A DNA stretch of 64,000 nucleotides from Beverwykella pulmonaria. Its lineage: Eukaryota > Ascomycota > Dothideomycetes > Pleosporales > Melanommataceae. The stretch covers positions 207,894-271,893 of the forward strand of contig BCHH01000011.1 in the NCBI GenBank assembly GCA_001599595.1. Direction: 5' to 3'. This document shows, piece after piece, positions 58,901-64,000 of the stretch. How positions within the stretch are numbered: the stretch's first letter is position 1; every line of letters starts with the position of its first letter. Below the pieces are notes generated by a model that was not told the DNA's origin, searched no databases, and saw nothing but the letters and a program-made list of their open reading frames with translations. Made by a program: the position numbers and the translations under genes.

Positions 58901-59654
58901 CCATATTAAGGATTTAGAACGCATGGACAAGCAGGCCGAGCGCATCTATAAGTCCATCACCGATCTTCTTGACCTGAAGCAGAAACACGCCAACGCTTTT
59001 GAGGCCCGCTTTGCCCGCGATCAGGCTGCTGGCACTGCGCGACAGTCGCAGACTATCATGGTCTTCACCATCGTGACCATCATCTTCCTCCCGCTTAGCT
59101 TCATCGCCGCCATCTTCACGATCAACATTAAGGAATTCCCACACGAGAATGGAAACCCAGCCCTACCGTTCTCGTTCGTCAGTAAATTCATGTTTGGCAT
59201 CGGTCTCGCAATCTCCATCCCGCTTGTCTTCGTCGCCTTATCGGTCGACGCTATCGGCTACTATTTCCGCACGTTCAAACGCCGTTTTATCAAAAGGTCG
59301 GCTAGACTAAAGGGCGCGCAACAACATCCAGGCAACGGCAGTCTTGAGAAGCTGAATGTCGAGTATACGGTCGATATGAGGATGCTGGAGCAGGCGCTGT
59401 CTGCGGGGAGGAGTACGGCGAGGGGGAGGAGGAGCGTGGAAAGTTATTTGGAGGGTGGTGGGGCGAGTCTACTTCCTATAACGAGTAGAGGGACAGTGAG
59501 GACGGGCATGCAGGGGAGCGTGAAGAATGAGGGCGCGTTGGGGTTGAATGGCGGGGCGAATGGGCACGGGAGTGCGGAGAGACCGATGGTGGTTGAGAGA
59601 ATGAGCACAGGATTTAGGATTAGACGGAGTGCAGATGTGGAGCGTGGGGCTTAG
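55995..59654 (+). CDS. Ankyrin-repeat protein fused to a CorA-like membrane domain
   Basis: A single exon encodes 1,219 residues. Residues about 30-330 form roughly eight ankyrin repeats (KQGRTALMTAAWKNHFHILVE, KRTPLHWATVTGNKELCEMLL, DKTSLHLAVSHQRDDIVELLL, GMTPLHIAAQAGHLEVVKCLL). A Ser/Lys-rich linker follows (480-620). The folded middle (about 620-830) includes RRTLDQFFYHNIDTQSRDQDQ and MVDQLWMWILGKDLIVTAFPQRW, the hallmark of fungal CorA-like proteins. A long coiled coil leads to two membrane helices, TIMVFTIVTIIFLPLSFIAA and FMFGIGLAISIPLVFVALSV, near 1020-1085. The CorA GMN motif is missing, so Mg2+ transport is not assured. Ankyrin plus CorA-like domains suggests a membrane sensor or scaffold. 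The start at 55995 (ATG after ccaccatgg context) opens the conserved part directly. A second CorA-like gene lies at 35.9-40.9 kb. Confidence 0.9.
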   Translation: MARSPSRSSDGRNSMQKDRPEPRLLKAIEEKRDDDAIAIIEYVRGKGQPIEHLLRIGLLRCAERGNVVVAEYLLKSGAKADGAPGGKVSPLLRAIDKNNVGMVSLLLKYGGDVDVADKQGRTALMTAAWKNHFHILVELVRCGADANKKDHKGRNVLHNLAADKHRNWGRDVIDLLLLRTSVTIEGQDDLKRTPLHWATVTGNKELCEMLLLRNANVNSTEIRDKTSLHLAVSHQRDDIVELLLHHGAAVNAKSDGSWTALHNACEKDNVKIVRMLLQAGAEINARLLNGMTPLHIAAQAGHLEVVKCLLERKDLKRAARDTFGITPFLRAAQEKRKDIVNVLAPDVEMLSEDALGACNGFNATIVDFGNFHNENKVSKRTVYELLYGRDPVNNRKPAIPILPNQSKATNFRWIHLPANNMAWVETLLVKAFIEEGAADVEGFKALERSFSHQHKGQKIHSHFMRPLCQSTPRAPRHQDDSDLSDSAEHGPPQIVINMGSGLGISTTAGAQEHVIPKTPVRTGTVSTDQTDWTQGSASGRERKEHGKGKEKTKKTAKWSNSKQAKHTGTDTPTKFTDHNSRRKTSDSLHNSGHLRSPGSPGRKDPTQVAKGNIFTFMPYLHFETNRGRQEMQDAILRVQLLKERERYDDQTARPPLKRAATYDEMLLRAHLTSSTVSLHVRRTLDQFFYHNIDTQSRDQDQVVYRYQCRGMSAAESGIDPKIFMVDQLWMWILGKDLIVTAFPQRWAQPKNDPLNVLDGIIEDINSKTRDPVRSVYDLSMIITGRCSGVFDRRRDIEEYQFLDMFESSIGDATELETILFKEFNTASAQASAWLQHHRRPNRFSQHLEAEGRNLEHLEHRNRRGALPHTHDHALTTPPIREENFRYDENNAVHAPLFVDQLLDIGAETDLLAEIKDIRDELNMIAKVLEDQRSVIPDLEISITDIYREEHKSQQDLKRRFREQLKTIDVHIKDLERMDKQAERIYKSITDLLDLKQKHANAFEARFARDQAAGTARQSQTIMVFTIVTIIFLPLSFIAAIFTINIKEFPHENGNPALPFSFVSKFMFGIGLAISIPLVFVALSVDAIGYYFRTFKRRFIKRSARLKGAQQHPGNGSLEKLNVEYTVDMRMLEQALSAGRSTARGRRSVESYLEGGGASLLPITSRGTVRTGMQGSVKNEGALGLNGGANGHGSAERPMVVERMSTGFRIRRSADVERGA

Positions 59655-60912
59655 AGGTGTGATGTTGTGCTTCTTCTTGTTCCTTCAATTTCTAGAGTAG
59701 GAATGGATGGAGTGTTAATTTATGGGCGCAAAAGGAAGGGTAACAAGGGAAAAGTTCAATACCCACAATGAAGAGCATAGCTTAGCGTAGCACATATTAA
59801 TAAGTACTCGTTGTAAAGGTTCGATTGAGAAAGTAGATGACGAGCCCACCCTGCGCTCTGTCTTGCTGGTAGATTGCTACTTCTCATTTTCCTGCCAAAA
59901 TCTTTAACTTGACTACTTACACAGTAGATCCATCGACTACAAGCCTTACTCTGGGCAACCATGTATAGTCCTCTGAAGAGCTATAGCCCCGTTACATTTA
60001 TTTACCCATCAATTCTCACTTCTAGCTACAGACATGCGACCCCACTACCACAGATAAAGTATTCACAACGTTACCCACCGCCATCTCATCTCTCTCCCTC
60101 TCTCCGTCGAGCAGCTAATCTATTTACTTCCTACGAAAAGCTGCTTGTTTCCTCCGTTCTCCCTCTGATCCCCTCTCCTATTCCCCCCAATGGGCTCCAA
60201 TCGCTCTATAAGTGGCAAATATTCGGGTTTCTGGTTCGAAGGGACCTTCGCGCTTTCCCATTCTTCAGGTCTTTCACTCAGTAAGGCTCCCGATGCACCC
60301 ACCGCGGCTGAACCACAAGGGCCTCAACCTGATTCGCGAAGGCGATCCGCTGAAGTAGAATATAGGTGGTGTAGTTGTGTGTGAAGATAAGTAGGCCATA
60401 CTTTTGGGTCATATGGAGGCTCTGGCACATGAATCTTTGGGGCATTTTGGGGATTGCAATCCAAGGTTCTTTGAGTTAAGGTCTTCGAAGGATTTTGAGA
60501 GGTTCTTTAGGAGGTGGTGTGAGAGGAATTCGGATGTGTCTATGCGGGGACTAAGCAGTTTTTGAAGGTTGACGAACTGGCAAATAGGGATTCAATGAAA
60601 TGGAACATTAGCATGTTAGTCCGAATATGGTGCTTGTGGCTATAGTGGAAAGAGATTGGGTATGTTAGTAATAGGATAAAGACAGCGAGAGTGTAGTGGT
60701 TCAGAAGGGGAGTTGTGGACGTCGGCTCGGAATAGCCGTTGCAGGTGCAGGGTGCAGGGTAACGCGTACACGACTGGAACCACGGTGGGGGCCAAGTTCT
60801 ACTCCAATCCACAAATAAGACTTCCCCCCCAAACATGTCGTCCCCATCTATCTACTACGACACCGGACCCTTGATACTGTTTGCGAAGTGATAGCATCGA
60901 GAAGAAATCGCA
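59655..60912. other. Intergenic region between ankyrin-CorA and DH-PH genes
   Basis: 1,258 bp without a supported gene. The left part is the 3' flank of the ankyrin-CorA gene; the right few hundred bases should hold the promoter of the DH-PH gene. Frames around 60.0-60.4 kb have no recognisable content. Confidence 0.55.
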
Positions 60913-63521
60913 ATGGAAACCGTTACAACAGCGTTCGGCATCGTAAGTCGACGTTCGTATTGTCATCCATCCTTCTGGCTTTTCACTACTGAGATGCAAC
61001 CTCACATACCTATCCATACACATTCGACTGCCTGGCTAACACAGTCAACTACAGGTAGCTGTCATTCCTCAATGCATCTCCTCTGCCAAAGCATTCTATG
61101 ACCTCCGCTCGCGATATAAAGATGCCTCAGCGCTCATCACAACCATCTACTCGGAATCCATGATTATTGCAGCCTCTCTATCTCAGCTCCAATGCCTTCT
61201 GCAGCAAGATACGCTGAAGAACAAGCCACAGTTACACGAAACATTCGACCGAGCATTAGTAGGATGTTGGGTGGTGTATGTGTGCCTAGAAGAGGAGGTG
61301 CAGGAGCTAGCGCAGAAGGCGGAGAGCGATGATCTGAAGTTCAAGGACTGCACCAAGTACCTATGGAAGGAGGAAATGTTCAAGGAATTGCTGCTGCAGA
61401 TACGCGGCCAACAGTCAGCGCTCAGTTTGTTGCTTCAGGGCCTGCAAACAGAGTCAATTGCCGACATCAAGCAGCTTATCCAGGACAATAGCGAGAGGTT
61501 AGACCAGATCACAGCAAGGATCAGCACATTGCGGGAATCTCGTCCAAATATCGAAGTACCAGAGTCTGTCTCCATCAAGAAATCTGATCCTCAAAGCGTC
61601 ATGGATTCGCAAGCAATTCTTCGCTCGGCCGAGTGTGATTTCAGCGATGAGATTATCAACTCAGTAGCTTATCGGCAGGTGATGGCCTTGTCAGCCTTGC
61701 AAGCTGAGAAAGAACAGCATCCTTCGTATATCCTTGATGAGAAGCACGACTACCAAGAGCAGATAGGATCACCGGACAGCGTAGACCTGGTATCTCTCGA
61801 GCAAGAACCGAAGCTTGTAGCAGAGCAGCGTCACTCCAAGCTTTTAGATTCGCTTGAGCACAGCCTTCTCCCATTTATGCCACCTACTTCTTCCACACCT
61901 AGAGCGTTCAGTCCTCAACCCCCAATGTCGCCAGGCGTGCCGAGCTCTGAGCTTCAATTTGAGGCAGAAGTGCCTCCGCCGCTTCCGCCTCGTCGACCCA
62001 CTCGAGCGCCGGTGCATCCCAGTAGCCCAGATATGCCAACTGGGGCGACGAGGTATGCCCTGACAGACGACAGCACATCCGTGCTCACAGCGACCGCTAT
62101 CATAGCTAAAGCCTCGACTGCCTCGTCAAATATTTCCTTCGAACCTCCGCAAAATAGTCTATATGCCAGTAGTACTCTGCAGCGGGATCCACAGCCTCTC
62201 ACACGCAAGGCATCATATGGTACTATATTCAAGCCCCTTTCCGACTCTGACAATGTTCGCCTAGCATCTTCAGATGAGGTGGAAATGCACAACATCTGGG
62301 TCTCTCTTATCATGGACGAACAGCAATTTGTTAACCAAATGACGAAGTTCCGAACGACGTTCTATGACCCTGTCATCAAGGAATGGCCTGTTCTCAAGAA
62401 CCATCTAGAGTTGATTCCGATAGGTGAGCGACTTGTTGCTCTTCATCAGGAGTATCTTCTTGATGTAATGAAGAGACACATCGCCCAGAAGACCTTCGCC
62501 ACCTGCGATCCTGCCCTGTTTGAAACTTGGGCGAGCAGAATGTACAAGCTATCCCGTGAGTATTTTCAACGGATCCCTCATGGCAAGGGTGCCATATACA
62601 TGACCCAAAAAATGGATTCGAACTTTTCACCCTTTATTGGGTCCCTAGGTCTCGACGCAACGTTCGATGGGAAGAGCTGGGAAGACTGTCTCATGCTGCC
62701 CGTTTCGCAGCTAGACATTTATATCGAGGCGTTGAGGCGTCTCGTCAAGCTCGCTTTGGTTGCACCGAACCCTTTGGAGAAGAAACACGAACGGGGTTTG
62801 ATGCGCGCCTTAGAAACGGTTAGGAAACAGAAGAAATGGTGCCTACAGATAATCGAAGAGTCTCAAAATCAGGAAGATATCCAGAGTCTCCATCGCAGGA
62901 TTCATACTTTGAACGCAGACTATCTTGCGCGACTCAACCTATCACAACCAGCACGCCGGATCGTACTGCAAGGAAGACTTGCGATTAAGATCCATGGGAA
63001 AGGACCCTGGCATGCGGTTTACGCTATCTTGCTTGACAATTACCTTTTCTGGGGAATGGTACGTCTCTGCGGGCCGAAGCTTATGTCTTATTTCAACAAA
63101 TACCTCGGACACTTTAAGACATTTGAACAAGACATAATTTGGACCCTGACTTTTCCCCTCACCTCTAATTTTGAAGAACTACACTGACTTTGTCCCTCCA
63201 ACTTGGCAGGTGAAGCCACCTAGATCTCAGAAGAATCAACTGCCAAAGGCGAAAAGGGATGGCAACATTTGGGTACTGGAAGCTCCCATTTTCATCCAAG
63301 AGGCCGAGATCCGCTTTCCCGACGAAAATCACAAATCTCAGAAGGCGACAATGCTCGACGACATCCCACGGGGCTCGGTGGTTTATCCGATTCTCGTCAA
63401 GGACAAGATGTCAACTGCTCAACCGCATATGCTTGGAATGTGTTCTCCAGAGGAACACGAGCAATGGGTATCTCATATACAAGCTGCCATAGCTAAACAT
63501 CCCGCTACGACATCCAAGTGA
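60913..63521 (+). CDS. Rho-type guanine nucleotide exchange factor (DH-PH) with STAND-like N-terminus
   Basis: Three exons, 60913-60942, 61055-63058 and 63210-63521, encode 781 residues in phase. The first exon contributes ten residues, METVTTAFGI, completed by VAVIPQCISSAKAFYDLRSR. This is the helical N-terminal domain typical of fungal STAND proteins. A coiled region and a Ser/Pro linker with poly-Pro (PPPLPPRRPTR) follow. A DH domain spans about 420-620 (VEMHNIWVSLIMDEQQFVNQM, KNHLELIPIGERLVALHQEYL, SWEDCLMLPVSQLDIYIEALRRLV). A PH domain follows at about 635-775 (VLQGRLAIKIHGKGPWHAVYA, LLDNYLFWGMV), interrupted by the 151-bp second intron. DH-PH proteins activate Rho/Cdc42-type GTPases at membranes, controlling polarity and the actin cytoskeleton. 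The target GTPase is unknown. The start depends on the short first exon; without it the conserved N-terminus would be incomplete. Confidence 0.88.
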
Positions 63522-64000
63522 TTAATGGGCTTCGAGGTTTACACCACTCACCATCACTTTACGATGCCACTGGTCTTAGTGACAGTGATTAGGGCCATTC
63601 AACTCCACGAGATTAGTAGGCAGTGACAGATGCCCGCCTAGCGGCGTGTACTGCTTTTTAACACATCTGATGGGCGATGCCATTGGACTGCCTCATGACT
63701 CATCTTTGCGCCGACGCGCCTGTGTCTCCTTTATAGATTCGGCACACCGCTTTTATCACTAACACGCCCACTCCACGAGCGAAACAACCCAACTCCACCG
63801 GCAGAATCAACTTCAGCAGATTGACCTGCGTCTCCTCGATACATTCAGCACCCCCGCTTCCAGTACACACTTGCCTACATCATAGGACTAAACAACAACT
63901 CGAGCACCAACTTATCGCAGCACGCACAACCCTCCAACAAGCCACCAGCGTAGCCAACCGCACGTAGTACGTATTCGTAGTACGTGAATTCTTCGGTCAC
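63522..64000. other. Right-edge intergenic region
   Basis: 3' flank of the DH-PH gene and C-rich sequence beyond. Nothing recognisable; a gene continuing past the window edge cannot be excluded. Confidence 0.5.

Overview
The window is nuclear DNA of a filamentous ascomycete (Pezizomycotina). This rests on the 45-210 bp spliceosomal introns (GT...AG, branch-like ctaac/ctaat), the fungal-only protein families (CorA-like giants, ankyrin-CorA fusion, proteins with a STAND-type N-terminus), a Snt1-type SANT protein, and Tc1/mariner- and Fot1-type transposon remains whose nonsense codons look like C-to-T changes (as left by repeat-induced point mutation, RIP). I cannot fix class or species from the sequence alone.

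Layout. 0.7-4.2 kb: two minus-strand oxidoreductase genes, a secreted or lumenal GMC flavoenzyme and an aldo-keto reductase. 4.2-15.8 kb: a gene-poor, transposon-scarred stretch. It holds a decayed Fot1/pogo transposase, a complete 3,528-bp Tc1/mariner-type element (57-bp terminal inverted repeats, TA on both sides) with two convergent inactivated genes, and 293 bp further on a four-exon membrane-protein gene with a single in-frame TAG exactly at an exon end. 15.8-31.2 kb: conserved genes, namely a MATH/MORN/RING protein (-), deoxyhypusine synthase (-) and a 2,291-residue Snt1-like co-repressor (+). 31.2-35.9 kb: gene-poor, with a 59-bp tandem repeat able to form hairpins and scattered copies of a degenerate motif. 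35.9-40.9 kb: an eight-exon gene for a 1,551-residue CorA-like membrane protein. 43.1-50.5 kb: a compact housekeeping block with a small membrane-anchored protein (-), ribosomal protein eL28 (+), splicing factor SF3b4/Sap49 (-), TOM7 (+) and a 712-residue fungal protein of unknown function (+). 50.5-53.3 kb: gene-poor. 53.3-63.5 kb: a UPF0303 protein (+), a membrane-anchored pepsin-like protein (-), an ankyrin-CorA fusion (+) and a DH-PH Rho exchange factor (+).

The genes mostly act independently: histone deacetylation control (Snt1), translation (eL28, hypusination of eIF5A), splicing (Sap49), mitochondrial import (TOM7), small-GTPase signalling (DH-PH), ubiquitin signalling (RING) and membrane transport or sensing (two CorA-like proteins). 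Two divergent pairs, 43.1-44.7 kb and 45.4-47.3 kb, probably share promoters. Splice sites below were placed by hand from consensus motifs, reading-frame phase and family resemblance. No alignment or transcript evidence was available.
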